The translations under genes were made by a program, and so were the position numbers. Shown here piece by piece: positions 1 through 10,427 of a stretch of 39,611 nucleotides of DNA. The DNA is from an uncultured Granulosicoccaceae bacterium (lineage in GTDB: Bacteria > Pseudomonadota > Gammaproteobacteria > CALCKW01): contig CALAMQ010000068.1 in the NCBI GenBank assembly GCA_937925815.1, positions 1-39,611 on the forward strand. Reading direction: 5' to 3'. Numbering within the stretch: the stretch's first letter is position 1; every line of letters begins with the position of its first letter. The notes under the pieces were generated by a model that made no database searches, had not been told where the DNA came from, and worked only from the letters and a program-made list of their open reading frames with translations.

Positions 1-987
<987 letters not shown>

Positions 988-998
988 TCACTGACCCA

Positions 999-1796
999 TC
1001 ACGTGGTCAGTTGACCTCCGACATCGCCAAACCGAGCGTTGGCGCTGCGTATCAACCGCGAGCGGGTTTCTTCGAGGTGTGTGCGGGTGACAGGTGCGTG
1101 GTTTTCATCGCGCAGATCGGCACCGACAGTCTTTGAGACTTCATAGGCTTCAGCGACCATCATGTCGTAGGCGACATCATCGCGAAGCGGTCCGGGCAAT
1201 ACCAAGAAAAACGATACGCCCGGGGTTGTCATCGCGTGCAGAGATTCAGGCTCAAACTGACCCGGCTCAACCATGTTCACCACACTGAATATACCGCCGT
1301 GCTCATGATTGAGGCTGTAGAGCCCTGTGTCACCGAGCTCGTATCCGCGCGCTTCAAAGGCGTTGGCGAGCGCTACGCCGGACAACACTTGACCGGGGCG
1401 AGCCATGACGTTGATCACTGTCAGCGCGGGTTCATCCGCGGCACTTGCCATTGCTGATTCGTCTTCTGAGAGCCGCCAGTCCAACGCCGCTGTGGCGTCG
1501 AGATCATCGGATTCAGGCGCGTAATCAAGTGCGGGTTCAAGCGCCTCAACTGGCGCCACATCTTGACGCTTGGCGGCTTGACGATCGGGTTCACGCTGGT
1601 GCAGCGCGCGCTCGATCACAGCTGGATCAACGGTTGCATTGGTGAGTGTCACTGCCTCATCGAGTGACTGCACGGCGTTGTCTCGGGTGTCTGAAAACGT
1701 GCGACGACGCCGGCCACCGAGGAAAAAATTGCCGTAGACAAACACCAGCGTGACGACACCGCCAACCACCAGTAACCACCGCAAGGTATCCATCAT
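999..1796 (-). CDS. zipA: Cell division protein ZipA
   Basis: Tethers FtsZ to the inner membrane and stabilises the Z ring. The 265-residue protein has the expected layout: an N-terminal membrane anchor at about residues 6-27 (LRWLLVVGGVVTLVFVYGNF), a basic patch GGRRRR, a variable acidic linker to about residue 125, and a C-terminal FtsZ-binding domain starting near LTVINVMARPGQVLSG. There are two possible ATG starts one codon apart (1796 and 1793). It sits between smc and ligA, an order typical of Gammaproteobacteria, and this is the best taxonomic marker in the window. The identification rests on the domain layout plus this synteny. Confidence 0.95.
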   Translation of the reverse strand: MMDTLRWLLVVGGVVTLVFVYGNFFLGGRRRRTFSDTRDNAVQSLDEAVTLTNATVDPAVIERALHQREPDRQAAKRQDVAPVEALEPALDYAPESDDLDATAALDWRLSEDESAMASAADEPALTVINVMARPGQVLSGVALANAFEARGYELGDTGLYSLNHEHGGIFSVVNMVEPGQFEPESLHAMTTPGVSFFLVLPGPLRDDVAYDMMVAEAYEVSKTVGADLRDENHAPVTRTHLEETRSRLIRSANARFGDVGGQLTT

Positions 1797-1863
1797 CGCT
1801 CGTTCAACTCAGCGTTCGGTTTATCGACTCCGACCGGCCCCAGAGGCCACTCGGTGCGGGTTT

Positions 1864-4800
1864 TCAGGCGGTTGCCAAGGCTTCGGCTGCGCCCACATCG
1901 ACTGATACCAGCCGCGACACCCCAGGTTCGTTCATGGTCACGCCCATGAGCTGTTCAGCGAGCTCCATTGCAAGCTTGTTATGGGATATGTAGATGAACT
2001 GTACCCTCTGCGACATTTCTCTGACAAGTTCGCAAAAGCGCCCGACGTTGGCGTCATCAAGCGGTGCGTCAACCTCGTCGAGCATACAGAAGGGTGCGGG
2101 GTTGAGGTCAAAGAAGCCAAATACCAGTGCCACAGCTGTGAGTGCTTTCTCACCGCCAGACAGCAAATGAATGCTACTGACACGCTTGCCAGGCGGTCGC
2201 GCCATCACCTGAACGCCGGCGCTGAGCATGTCGCTGTCAGTCAGCTCCAAACGCGCCTCGCCGCCACCAAAAAGGCGTGGGAAGTAGTGTTGCAGGCGCT
2301 CATTGACGCGCTCGTAGGTGTCTTTGAAGCGCTGCCGTGTCTCGCGGTCGATGCGCGCGATGGCGGCCTCGAGCGTCGCGAGCGCTTCATTCACATCAGC
2401 GAGCTGCTTCTGTAAATACTCTTCGCGCTTGCGGGTCTCTTCGTATTCGTCAATCGCGGCGAGGTTGATCGCGCCGAGACGCTGTATCCGACCTTGCACT
2501 TGATTGAGCTGTTCTTGCCACTCAACTGGCGCTGCGTGCGCCGGCAAGCTATCGAGCACAGCGCTCAAATCCACGTCCAGCGGCTCGGCTTGTTCAAGCA
2601 AGGTCTGTACGCGCACTTGCAGCTCGTGGCTCGCCAGTCGCTCAGCGTTGAGCCGCTCACGCACCTCGAGCCCAAGCCGCTCGGCGCGCGCGCGCCGCTG
2701 CTCACCTTCGCGTACGCGCAATTCCACCGTTTCCGCCTGCTCGCGGCTGGCAACCACCAACTGCTCCGCCGCCGCGCGGCGTTCAAGCAGCTCGGCCAGA
2801 CGCTCGTCGACGTCGTCTTCAGGGTTGCCAACTTCCTCAAGCGCGAGTGCGAGCTGTTCGCGGCGCTCGCTCAAGTGGCGCTGCTGGTCTTCCATTCGAA
2901 CCAAGTTTTCACGCGTCGCCTCGCGCTGGCTGCGCAATGTCTCAAGGCGAACTGCCGCCTGGCGCCCGGCTTCACCCGCGTTTCGCGCGTCTTCGCGCGC
3001 ACGCCGCAGCGCGTCGTCGGCGCGTGTTTGCGTCTCAGCGAGCGACTGTCCGGTTTCACCGAGCACAGACAGCGCGGTTTCCGCTGCCCCCGCTGCGGCG
3101 AGACAGGCGGCCAATTCACCGGCCTCGGCCACGCGACGCGATTCTAAGGCCGCGCGTTCAGCGTCGAGCGTCGCGGTGCGAGCGCGGGCCTGTTCGCATT
3201 GCTGCGCTACACCCTCGCGACGCGCTGTGAGTTGCGTACCACTGCGAAGTGCATCGTTGACAGCGGATTGGGCACTCTCGCGCGCGGCCTCGGCGTCAGC
3301 GACCTCATCGCGCAATTGCTCGCGCTCAGCCTCGCGCGCCTCGAGCTCGGCGCGGTCGACGTCGAGTTGGGCCGAGAGTTCAGTGATCTCACGCTCACGC
3401 GCCAGCACGCCGCTCTCGCTGTCGTCAGCGCGGCAAATGCGCACCCATGCCGGCCCTACGCGCTCGCCGAGCCGGGTGACAAAGGACTCACCGTCGCCAA
3501 GCTCCGCACGGCGCGCTAGAGCGTCATCAAGGGTTTCTGCCGTGTACACGCCGCGAAGCCACGCGGCGGCGGCGCCAGCGCCGCGCACGTGATCGGAGAG
3601 TGCACCGTGACGCTCTGCCGACTCGGCGGCGCGCGATGGCGCCAGCACCGTCAGGCTGCCGCTCTCAAGAGTCTCAACGCCGTTGAGTGCCGCAGTGAGG
3701 TCGTCGACTTCAACCGCGTCCAACACGTCACCAAGCACCGCTTCGACAGCGGCCTCCCAGCCGTTTGCGACGTCGAGTTGCTCGGCGAGGCGCGGGCGTG
3801 CGGCGAGACCGGCGGCTTCGAGCCAGCCTGAAACGGCGTCTCCATTGTTGCGGATTGCCGCTTGCTGCAGCGCATCGAGAGAAGCGAGCCGCCCTTGTGC
3901 AGTTTGTACACGTGAACGCAGCGCGTCGAGTTCGCCCAAGCATCTGCGCTCGCGCTCGCGCCCGGCTGCGAGCGAATCGTGGACAGACTCAAGTGCCGCG
4001 CGGCAAGACTCAACGCGCTCGAGTGCCTCGGCCTCGGTCGCCTCGAGTTCAGCGAGCGTGGCGGCGAGGTCTTCGGGGTTGAGCTTGCGTTGTTCATCGA
4101 GCATGCGCGCGAACTGGGCCTGCACGTGTTGCTCGCCGCGGCGCAGGTGCTCTGCGCGCGTGCGCTGCACATCGAGCTCGCGCTGGCGCTCATTGCGCTC
4201 GGCGGTGAAATCGGTCAATCGCTCGCGACTGGCGCTCGCAAGTTCTTCGGCGCTTGCGAGCTCGGCGTCACAGCGCTGGCGCTGTGCATCGAGTGCTTCA
4301 AGTTCAGGGCCTTCGCGCTCGAGGTCAGATTCGAGTGAGGCAATACGCTCACGGTCGCGTTCGAGGTGGAGCCGGACCTCGCCCACCGCCTGTTCAGCCT
4401 GTGCCAAATCCCGCTCGCGTGCTTCGCGCATCTGGCGACGGTGTTTGATTGCCTGTTCAGCGCGTGAGACCTCTGCGCCAAGCCGATAGAACTCCGCCTG
4501 CTGGGCGTTAAAGGCTTCTTGGCCGTCGGCAAGCACCGCGCGATCAGCTTCAATGGCAGCCTCGGCCTCACGCTGCTCGGCCAGTGCCGCGTCCAGCTCG
4601 GTTTCGATGCCGCGCTCTCGCACTTGCTTGCCGTCGAGTTCCACGGTGTAGTCGCGCCAGCGCAGCGCCAGCAACTGGGCCTCGAGTTCGCGCTCTTCTG
4701 CCTTGAAGGTCTTGAAGCGTTCCGCGGCTCGGGCCTGACGCTGAAGGTGGCCGAGCTGTTTGTCGACCTCCTCGCGCAGATCGTTGAGGCGATCGAGGTT

Positions 4801-5367
4801 TTCGCGGGTGTGGCGGATCCGCGTCTCGGTCTCGCGACGCCGCTCTTTGTATTTTGAGATGCCCGCGGCTTCTTCGAGGAACACGCGCAGGTCTTCAGGC
4901 TTGGCTTCGATCAAACGAGACACCGTGCCCTGCTGGATGATTGCGTAGCTGCGCGGTCCCATGCCGGTGCCGAGGAAGATGTCCTGCACATCGCGGCGAC
5001 GGCAGCGGGTGCCGTTGAGCGAGTAGACCGATTGCCCGTCACGCGTGACGGTGCGTTTGACCGAGAGCTCAGCGTAGGCCGCGTACTGACCGCCAAGCCC
5101 GCCGTCGCTGTTGTCAAAAACCAGCTCGACAGACGCTTGGCCGACGGGCTTGCGCGCGCTTGAGCCACTGAAAATGACGTCGTCTTTGGACTCGCCACGC
5201 AGTTGTTTGGCGGAACTCTCGCCCATCACCCAGCGCACGGCGTCAATGACATTGGACTTGCCGCAACCATTCGGACCCACTATACCCACGAGGTTGCTCG
5301 GCAACTTGAGGGTTGTCGGATCGACGAAGGACTTGAATCCGGCAAGCTTTAGGCGGGTCAACCGCAT
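1864..5367 (-). CDS. smc: Chromosome segregation protein SMC
   Basis: Structural-maintenance-of-chromosomes ATPase that, with ScpA and ScpB, organises and helps segregate the chromosome. Its 1167 residues match the usual length. Walker A is GPNGCGKSN at residues 31-39. Long heptad-rich arms full of Glu, Arg, Ala and Leu flank a hinge near residues 500-650. The C-terminal head carries the signature LSGGEKALTA at about 1069 and Walker B (MLDEVDAPLDD) around 1095-1105, followed by YISHNK. It is 67 bases upstream of zipA and divergent from cysZ. Because its codon usage is strongly biased, it casts long spurious reading frames on the opposite strand. Confidence 0.98.
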   Translation of the reverse strand: MRLTRLKLAGFKSFVDPTTLKLPSNLVGIVGPNGCGKSNVIDAVRWVMGESSAKQLRGESKDDVIFSGSSARKPVGQASVELVFDNSDGGLGGQYAAYAELSVKRTVTRDGQSVYSLNGTRCRRRDVQDIFLGTGMGPRSYAIIQQGTVSRLIEAKPEDLRVFLEEAAGISKYKERRRETETRIRHTRENLDRLNDLREEVDKQLGHLQRQARAAERFKTFKAEERELEAQLLALRWRDYTVELDGKQVRERGIETELDAALAEQREAEAAIEADRAVLADGQEAFNAQQAEFYRLGAEVSRAEQAIKHRRQMREARERDLAQAEQAVGEVRLHLERDRERIASLESDLEREGPELEALDAQRQRCDAELASAEELASASRERLTDFTAERNERQRELDVQRTRAEHLRRGEQHVQAQFARMLDEQRKLNPEDLAATLAELEATEAEALERVESCRAALESVHDSLAAGRERERRCLGELDALRSRVQTAQGRLASLDALQQAAIRNNGDAVSGWLEAAGLAARPRLAEQLDVANGWEAAVEAVLGDVLDAVEVDDLTAALNGVETLESGSLTVLAPSRAAESAERHGALSDHVRGAGAAAAWLRGVYTAETLDDALARRAELGDGESFVTRLGERVGPAWVRICRADDSESGVLAREREITELSAQLDVDRAELEAREAEREQLRDEVADAEAARESAQSAVNDALRSGTQLTARREGVAQQCEQARARTATLDAERAALESRRVAEAGELAACLAAAGAAETALSVLGETGQSLAETQTRADDALRRAREDARNAGEAGRQAAVRLETLRSQREATRENLVRMEDQQRHLSERREQLALALEEVGNPEDDVDERLAELLERRAAAEQLVVASREQAETVELRVREGEQRRARAERLGLEVRERLNAERLASHELQVRVQTLLEQAEPLDVDLSAVLDSLPAHAAPVEWQEQLNQVQGRIQRLGAINLAAIDEYEETRKREEYLQKQLADVNEALATLEAAIARIDRETRQRFKDTYERVNERLQHYFPRLFGGGEARLELTDSDMLSAGVQVMARPPGKRVSSIHLLSGGEKALTAVALVFGFFDLNPAPFCMLDEVDAPLDDANVGRFCELVREMSQRVQFIYISHNKLAMELAEQLMGVTMNEPGVSRLVSVDVGAAEALATA

Positions 5368-5501
5368 ACGGTGTGGCTTCTCTTTATTGGACGTCAGACC
5401 GGGCGGGCACTGTCACCCCGCGGCCGCGCTAGTCTAACCGCTCAAGCCGCACAACACACCTGTCACACACACGCGACACGCAAAGGGAATCGGACCACAC
5501 C

Positions 5502-6293
5502 ATGGGCGTTTCGACCGCCGCCACCGGCGCTGCCAGCTTCCGACGCGGTTTCAGCTTGATCGCAACCCCGGGCCTGCGGCGTTTTGTTATCGCGCCACTG
5601 GCGATCAATACCGCGCTCTTTATCGCCGCGCTGGACACCTTGCGACGCCAATTCGCCAAGCTATTGAGCGCCCTCAATGACAGTGCATTTATGCAGTGGC
5701 TTGCAGGTGTCGAAGCGCTGGCATGGCTTGTCGGCGCGGTTCAGGGGCTGCTCTGGTTGGTGTTTGGTCTGGGCGTGGTGATCGCTGTCTTCTATGTGTT
5801 TTCGCTGGTCGCAAACTTGATTGCCGCCCCGCTCAATGGGGTGTTGGCAGAACAGGTGGAACGCCACCTCAGGGGCCAAAAAACCAGCCCCGTGGTCGCA
5901 AGCTGGGTCGCCGCTGTACGCGCCCTGCCACGAACGCTGCTTAGCGAGCTGCGCAAATTCGCCTACCTGCTGCTCTGGACCCTGCCGTTGCTGGTGCTGA
6001 CCTTCATCCCAGGACTCAATTTGCTGTCGACCTTTGCGTGGCTGCTCTTTGGTGCATGGCTGATGGCGCTCGAATACCTAGACTACCCAATGGGCAATCA
6101 AGGCCACACATTCACGTCGGTGCGCAAGACACTGCGCGCCCACCGCGGGGCGGCACTGGGCTTCGGCGGCTGTGCGGCCCTCGCACACAGTATCCCGCTG
6201 CTAAACCTGATCGCGATGCCCGCCGCCGTCGCGGGTGCCACAGCACTCTGGGTTAGCACCATCGACAACACCACGCCTGAGCGCCACCCATGA
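5502..6293 (+). CDS. cysZ: CysZ-family sulfate permease (EI24 domain)
   Basis: A 263-residue inner-membrane protein of the CysZ/EI24 family, which brings sulfate into the cytoplasm for cysteine synthesis. It begins with the family-typical FRRGFSLIATPGLRRFVIAPLAIN and has hydrophobic segments near residues 28-45, 72-110, 160-190 and 220-250. E. coli CysZ is 253 residues, so length fits. Its stop overlaps the start of the following peptidase gene (ATGA at 6290-6293), so the pair is translationally coupled. It is divergent from smc across 134 bases. No sulfur-assimilation gene lies nearby, so the sulfate role is inferred from the family alone. Confidence 0.85.
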   Translation: MGVSTAATGAASFRRGFSLIATPGLRRFVIAPLAINTALFIAALDTLRRQFAKLLSALNDSAFMQWLAGVEALAWLVGAVQGLLWLVFGLGVVIAVFYVFSLVANLIAAPLNGVLAEQVERHLRGQKTSPVVASWVAAVRALPRTLLSELRKFAYLLLWTLPLLVLTFIPGLNLLSTFAWLLFGAWLMALEYLDYPMGNQGHTFTSVRKTLRAHRGAALGFGGCAALAHSIPLLNLIAMPAAVAGATALWVSTIDNTTPERHP

Positions 6294-7162
6294 CATCCGT
6301 TTCCCTGAAAAATCACAGAACCTCGGCAAGCACCAGGGCAGCTGTGCGCCGCACGGCTTTGTCACTTGCCCAACTTGTTGCAACGTTACTGTGCTGCGCG
6401 ATATCGGGCTCCGTTGTGGCAGCCCCGCGCGCGCAACTCACCCCAGGTGGCATCGCCATTTTGCCGCTGGGTGACTTCGATTCACGCCCGAGCGTGACAT
6501 ACGGCGACAAACGCGTGCTCACCGTTCAGCACGAAGACGGCTGGCACGCTTACGTCGGCATCGCACTGTCGGCCAAACAAGGCGCGCACAGCGTCCGTGT
6601 GAACGGCGGGGATGTTCAATTTACGGTCAACGGCAAAACCTACCTCGAACAACGCTTGACCATCACAAACACCCGCAAAGTCGATCCACTCGAGCAAGAT
6701 CTCGAACGCATCCGCAGCGAGCGCACGCGCAAGGCCAACGCGAGACTGCACTGGAGTGACGAACTGCTCGGCTTTGATTTTATCAGGCCCGTCACCGGCC
6801 CGAAGTCGAGCAGTTACGGCTTGCGGCGTATCTTAAATGGCCAGCCGCGCAACCCGCACAGCGGCATGGACATCGCGGCCCCAACCGGCACGCCCATACT
6901 CGCCCCTGCCGCCGGTCGCGTGATTGAAGTTGGCGATTTCTTTTTCTCTGGCAACATGGTCTACATCGACCATGGACAGGGCTTGATCAGTCTCTACGCA
7001 CACATGAGCAAAATGGATGTCGCGGTCGGTGACACAGTTGACCAAGGACAAAAGCTCGGCGAAGTCGGCGAGACCGGTCGGGTCACGGGCCCGCACTTGC
7101 ATTGGTCGGTTGGTCTCAACGGCAACTGGATAGACCCCGCTTTATTTTTGGACGCGCCCTGA
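6290..7162 (+). CDS. Secreted M23 (LytM-type) metallopeptidase
   Basis: Probable periplasmic peptidoglycan endopeptidase or amidase activator. An N-terminal signal peptide spans about residues 1-44, with likely cleavage after SVVA. A beta-rich region follows, then a LytM domain at about 165-290. The zinc ligands are visible: His190 and Asp194 in PHSGMDIAAP, and His271 in PHLHWSV. His238 (LYAHMSK) and His269 complete the active site, so the enzyme looks catalytically intact, unlike EnvC/NlpD-type factors. There is no LysM domain. It overlaps cysZ by four bases. The precise bond cut cannot be told from sequence. Confidence 0.88.
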   Translation: MTSVSLKNHRTSASTRAAVRRTALSLAQLVATLLCCAISGSVVAAPRAQLTPGGIAILPLGDFDSRPSVTYGDKRVLTVQHEDGWHAYVGIALSAKQGAHSVRVNGGDVQFTVNGKTYLEQRLTITNTRKVDPLEQDLERIRSERTRKANARLHWSDELLGFDFIRPVTGPKSSSYGLRRILNGQPRNPHSGMDIAAPTGTPILAPAAGRVIEVGDFFFSGNMVYIDHGQGLISLYAHMSKMDVAVGDTVDQGQKLGEVGETGRVTGPHLHWSVGLNGNWIDPALFLDAP

Positions 7163-7184
7163 CACCGAACACACCACGTGTCAG
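7159..7184. terminator. Weak hairpin between convergent genes
   Basis: An inverted repeat, CTGACAC at 7159-7165 and GTGTCAG at 7178-7184, spans the stops of the convergent M23 peptidase and AI-2E-type permease genes. The stem is seven base pairs with a 12-base loop. No T-tract follows on either side, so termination activity is doubtful. Confidence 0.3.
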
Positions 7185-8287
7185 CCCTCCTCTGACTTAT
7201 CTCTAGCGGCGTCGATATCGCTCTGAGTCTTGAAGCCTGTCGCCGGCAACCAGGCACTGAATTCAACCCCGTAGATGTGCCAGACGGTTACGAACAAGGC
7301 GCCCACGATGGGGCCAATGATAAATCCGAGAAAGCCGAACATCACAAGCCCGCCCATGGTGCTAAAGAAGATCATGAGCTCGTGGAGTTCGGTATCACTG
7401 CCGACCAGCTTTGGCCTGAGCACGTTATCCAGACTGCCCACCACTAGCGCGCAAAAAAGGCCGAGACCAATGCCGCTGACCGTGTCACCTGTAACCAGCA
7501 GAAAAGCCGTTGCCGGCACCCAGACCAGCGCGGTGCCGATCCCAGGGACAACCGACAACAGCATCATTGCAATTGACCAAAACAAGGCACTGGGCAATCC
7601 CACTACCGCAAAGGCCAGACCGGCCAATGCCCCTTGCAACACCCCGATGACGATGGTGCCCTTGAGCGTGGCGCGGGTGACGGAGGTGAAGCGGTGGAGC
7701 AGCAAGCGCTCGTCGTGATCATCAAGCGGCAGGTAGTAGAGGATACGCTTGAGCAGTTGGTCACCGTCTATGAGCAAAAAGAACATCGCGTAGACCGCAA
7801 TGAGCAAGCGCACCACCATGCTGACGGTGCCAATGGTGACCGACTGCAACAGCTCAACAATTTTGGCGCTGGCCGACCCCAACACACTGGTCAGCTGACT
7901 CACCACCACTTCGCGAAACGGCAGCAGTTGCTCGTAGAACGGCAGGTACTCAAGCGCACTGGACACCGCACCGGGCTCTGCAACCCAGGCGATCACGGCG
8001 GCGAGGTTACCTTGCAGAGCGAGTGCTTGCCCGACCGCAGCGGAGCCAACGAGCAACAGCGGCACGAACACAAAACACAATGCGATCAGAACCGTAACCA
8101 GCGATGCAAACGCCTCACGCCCGCCAAATAGCTGCCGCAAACGCAGATACAACGGGTGAAAGAGCGCGGCAAACAACGCGGCCATGAAGATCACCATGAG
8201 AAAGTCGGCGATCATCGTCAGGAACAGCGCGGATATGGCGGCGACCACAACAGCCAGCACCGCCTTGTTGATGTTGTCTTGTTTCAT
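7181..8287 (-). CDS. AI-2E family transporter (PerM/YdiK-like membrane protein)
   Basis: A 368-residue polytopic membrane protein of the AI-2E transporter/UPF0118 family. N-terminal hydrophobic segments (VLAVVVAAISALFLTMIADF and onwards) precede a soluble central part near residues 105-160. A C-terminal membrane block contains the characteristic VVGLPSALFWSIAMM and VPGIGTALVWVPA stretches. Members include autoinducer-2 exporters and Na+/H+ antiporters, so the substrate is unknown. The reading frame is open eight codons further up, but the ATG at 8287 (MKQDNINK) has a GAGAA element just upstream and gives a normal N-terminus. It converges with the M23 gene, leaving only 18 bases between the stops. 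Confidence 0.85.
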   Translation of the reverse strand: MKQDNINKAVLAVVVAAISALFLTMIADFLMVIFMAALFAALFHPLYLRLRQLFGGREAFASLVTVLIALCFVFVPLLLVGSAAVGQALALQGNLAAVIAWVAEPGAVSSALEYLPFYEQLLPFREVVVSQLTSVLGSASAKIVELLQSVTIGTVSMVVRLLIAVYAMFFLLIDGDQLLKRILYYLPLDDHDERLLLHRFTSVTRATLKGTIVIGVLQGALAGLAFAVVGLPSALFWSIAMMLLSVVPGIGTALVWVPATAFLLVTGDTVSGIGLGLFCALVVGSLDNVLRPKLVGSDTELHELMIFFSTMGGLVMFGFLGFIIGPIVGALFVTVWHIYGVEFSAWLPATGFKTQSDIDAARDKSEEG

Positions 8288-8390
8288 CGTTCTCACTGGA
8301 CCGCAGCACAACGGGTTAAGACCCCTTCGCGGCGCAACCTCACTCTGACATGATGACGCATACTGTACGCAATCTCAGGCCAGCGCTCAC

Positions 8391-9203
8391 ATGAATTGGC
8401 AATACGCTTACGACAACAGTCACGCGGTCACAGACAGCGCCGCACTGATTGAGCGCGCGGCACAACGCGCCACAGAGACACGACAACGCCACCAAGCCAG
8501 CGCGCAACTGGACCTCGCCTACGGCGAGCACCCTCGGCAACGCTTGGACCTCTTTCTGCCCCGCACTCAGTCTGCAAGAGCCTTGCTGGTCCATGTGCAC
8601 GGGGGGTATTGGATGCGCACTGACAAATCGAACTGGTCTCACTGCGTCGAAGGCGCATTGGCGCAGGGCTTGGCCGTGGCCGTGCCCTCCTATCGCTTGT
8701 GCCCAGAGGTGTCTATCGCCTCGATCAGCGCTGATGTTGCCAGCGCCATTGCCTTTGCTGCGGCGAAGGTGAGAGGAACGATTGTGCTCTCGGGTCACTC
8801 GGCCGGCGGGCACCTTGTCGCCAGACAACTCTGTCAAGACAGCACGGTCTCACCCGACATCAGGAAACGCATCCGCGCCGCGCTCTCTATCAGCGGGCTG
8901 CATGACCTTCGACCGCTGATCAAGACCCCCCTGAACACCACTTTGCAGCTCTCGCAACCAACCGCCCGCGCCGAGAGCCCAGCACTGCTCGACCCCCTAC
9001 CTGAAGCTGTGCTGTACGCCTGGGTTGGAGCGAACGAATTGCCCGAACTGCGCCGCCAAACGCAATTAATTGGGTCAATGTGGTTCGGTCTTGCAAGTGC
9101 CACCTCAACGCGAGAAGTCTCAGACCAGCACCACTTCGACATCATCGACGCACTTGAAGACCCCGACAGTGCAATGCTCAACACGCTGCTCGCGCATTGC
9201 TGA
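8391..9203 (+). CDS. Alpha/beta hydrolase, kynurenine formamidase-like
   Basis: A 270-residue serine hydrolase. The oxyanion-hole motif HGGYW is at residues 70-74 and the nucleophile elbow GHSAGGH at 135-141, with Ser137 as nucleophile. A C-terminal DQHHF near residue 246 supplies the likely catalytic histidine. HGGYW together with GHSAGGH is typical of arylformamidase (kynurenine formamidase)-type esterases. No other tryptophan-degradation gene is adjacent, so the substrate is open; a general esterase is equally possible. The ATG at 8391 follows a short divergent spacer from the AI-2E-type gene. Confidence 0.8.
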   Translation: MNWQYAYDNSHAVTDSAALIERAAQRATETRQRHQASAQLDLAYGEHPRQRLDLFLPRTQSARALLVHVHGGYWMRTDKSNWSHCVEGALAQGLAVAVPSYRLCPEVSIASISADVASAIAFAAAKVRGTIVLSGHSAGGHLVARQLCQDSTVSPDIRKRIRAALSISGLHDLRPLIKTPLNTTLQLSQPTARAESPALLDPLPEAVLYAWVGANELPELRRQTQLIGSMWFGLASATSTREVSDQHHFDIIDALEDPDSAMLNTLLAHC

Positions 9204-9223
9204 ACACAGCGTTGCATTGTTTA

Positions 9224-10414
9224 TCAGCGGCTGCACCACCGCCAGGGGGGCTCATCCAAGGGGCCAAGATCGGCAACCGCCGTCTCGCCTTGGCGGCTTT
9301 CAAGTGTCAGTACCGAACACACCTCGCTGCGCGCCAATTCGCGCACCAGCGACGCATTGTGAGTCACCACAATGACTTGTGCCGGACAACTCACAATCAG
9401 CCGCGCCAGAGGCGCCATGAGTTCGGGGTGAAGGCTGGTCTCGGGCTCGTTCAATACCAACAGCGCCGGCGGGCGCGGACTGAGCAGTGCGGCGAGCAGC
9501 ATGAGGTAGCGCAGTGTCCCATCAGAGAGCTCGGCCGCTGCGAGTGGACGCAAGAGCCCGGTGCGTTTTAGGTTTACATCAAACTGACCACGGCTCACAT
9601 CAATCTGCAAGCTTGCCCCTGGAAATGCATCGTCAATCGCGTCTTCGAGCCTCGCGTTGTCTCCAATTTCCACAACGGTTTGCAGCGCCGCCGCCAAGTC
9701 ATCACCGCCGTCGGCGAGTACCGGCGTACGGGTGCCTACGTGCGCACGGCGCGCAGGCGCGTCTTGGTCGGTACGCAGGTGGTCGTAAAAACGCCAACCC
9801 TGCAACGTCCGCGCTAACGCGACCAGTTCTGGTGCTGCGGCGGGATCAACTGGCAGATCAAGCATGCTTTCGTAGCTTGCAGCGTAACGGTGCAAGACTT
9901 CCCAGCCACCGGATGCGTTTCGCGATTTGAGCAGCGGCCCAGAGCGGCTGACCAGTGTTGTCGCCGGGCGCAATGGTTCACCACTGAACACGGCTTCTGC
10001 CTTTATCTCTGGGTCGAGCGAAAAAGCCGTGGGGCCGGTGTTGCCAGGCGCTGGTAGACCGAGTTCGAAAGCATAGCCATAGCCGTTTTCGGCATCGCGT
10101 GTCGAAAAGCCAACTTTCAAACGCACGGGCTCGCGTCGTGCTGTGCCCTGCGCCGCCACACCTTGCGCAGCAGCTGCCACACTGCCCTGTTGCGGTCCAG
10201 CCCAGAGTGCTGATTGCAAACCGCCCTCTCGCGCCAACGCCGCCACCATGCCGTTGCGGTGACCACCGCTTGCGGCGGCAGCCAAGAGTCGCAGGCCGCG
10301 GTACACGTTGGATTTTCCGACCCCATTTGCACCGGCGACGACTGTGAGTTCTGACAGCGGCATGACCAACCGACGCAATGAACGGTAGTTCTCAAATGCA
10401 AGTGTGGTGATCAC
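9224..10414 (-). CDS. AAA-family ATPase with ABC/RecF-like fold
   Basis: A soluble ATPase of about 396 residues, function unknown. It has Walker A (GANGVGKSN), an ABC-like signature (LSDGTLRYLMLL), Walker B (LLVLNEPETSLHPEL) and a switch histidine (VVTHN), the layout of the RecF/OLD-like ATPases. The start is taken as GTG at 10414 (VITTLAFENYRSLRRL), the usual N-terminal beta-strand of this fold, with GAGG about 11 bases upstream. An in-frame ATG at 10441 would extend it nine codons into the end of djlA. No nuclease or other toxin-like partner is adjacent, so a defence role is not indicated. Confidence 0.75.
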   Translation of the reverse strand: MITTLAFENYRSLRRLVMPLSELTVVAGANGVGKSNVYRGLRLLAAAASGGHRNGMVAALAREGGLQSALWAGPQQGSVAAAAQGVAAQGTARREPVRLKVGFSTRDAENGYGYAFELGLPAPGNTGPTAFSLDPEIKAEAVFSGEPLRPATTLVSRSGPLLKSRNASGGWEVLHRYAASYESMLDLPVDPAAAPELVALARTLQGWRFYDHLRTDQDAPARRAHVGTRTPVLADGGDDLAAALQTVVEIGDNARLEDAIDDAFPGASLQIDVSRGQFDVNLKRTGLLRPLAAAELSDGTLRYLMLLAALLSPRPPALLVLNEPETSLHPELMAPLARLIVSCPAQVIVVTHNASLVRELARSEVCSVLTLESRQGETAVADLGPLDEPPWRWCSR

Positions 10415-10427
10415 AGCAAAGCTAACC

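Noticed and set aside
2504-3592. Plus-strand open frame of 362 codons, Ser/Arg-rich
   Set aside because: Antisense to the smc coiled-coil region; its Ser/Arg/Ala composition is a by-product of the Glu/Ala/Arg codons of smc.
3683-4489. Plus-strand open frame of 268 codons, Ser/Arg-rich
   Set aside because: Same antisense artefact of the smc arms, with no plausible protein features.
9224-10414. AAA ATPase as part of an OLD/defence system
   Set aside because: No TOPRIM or nuclease domain is visible in it, and its neighbours are housekeeping genes.
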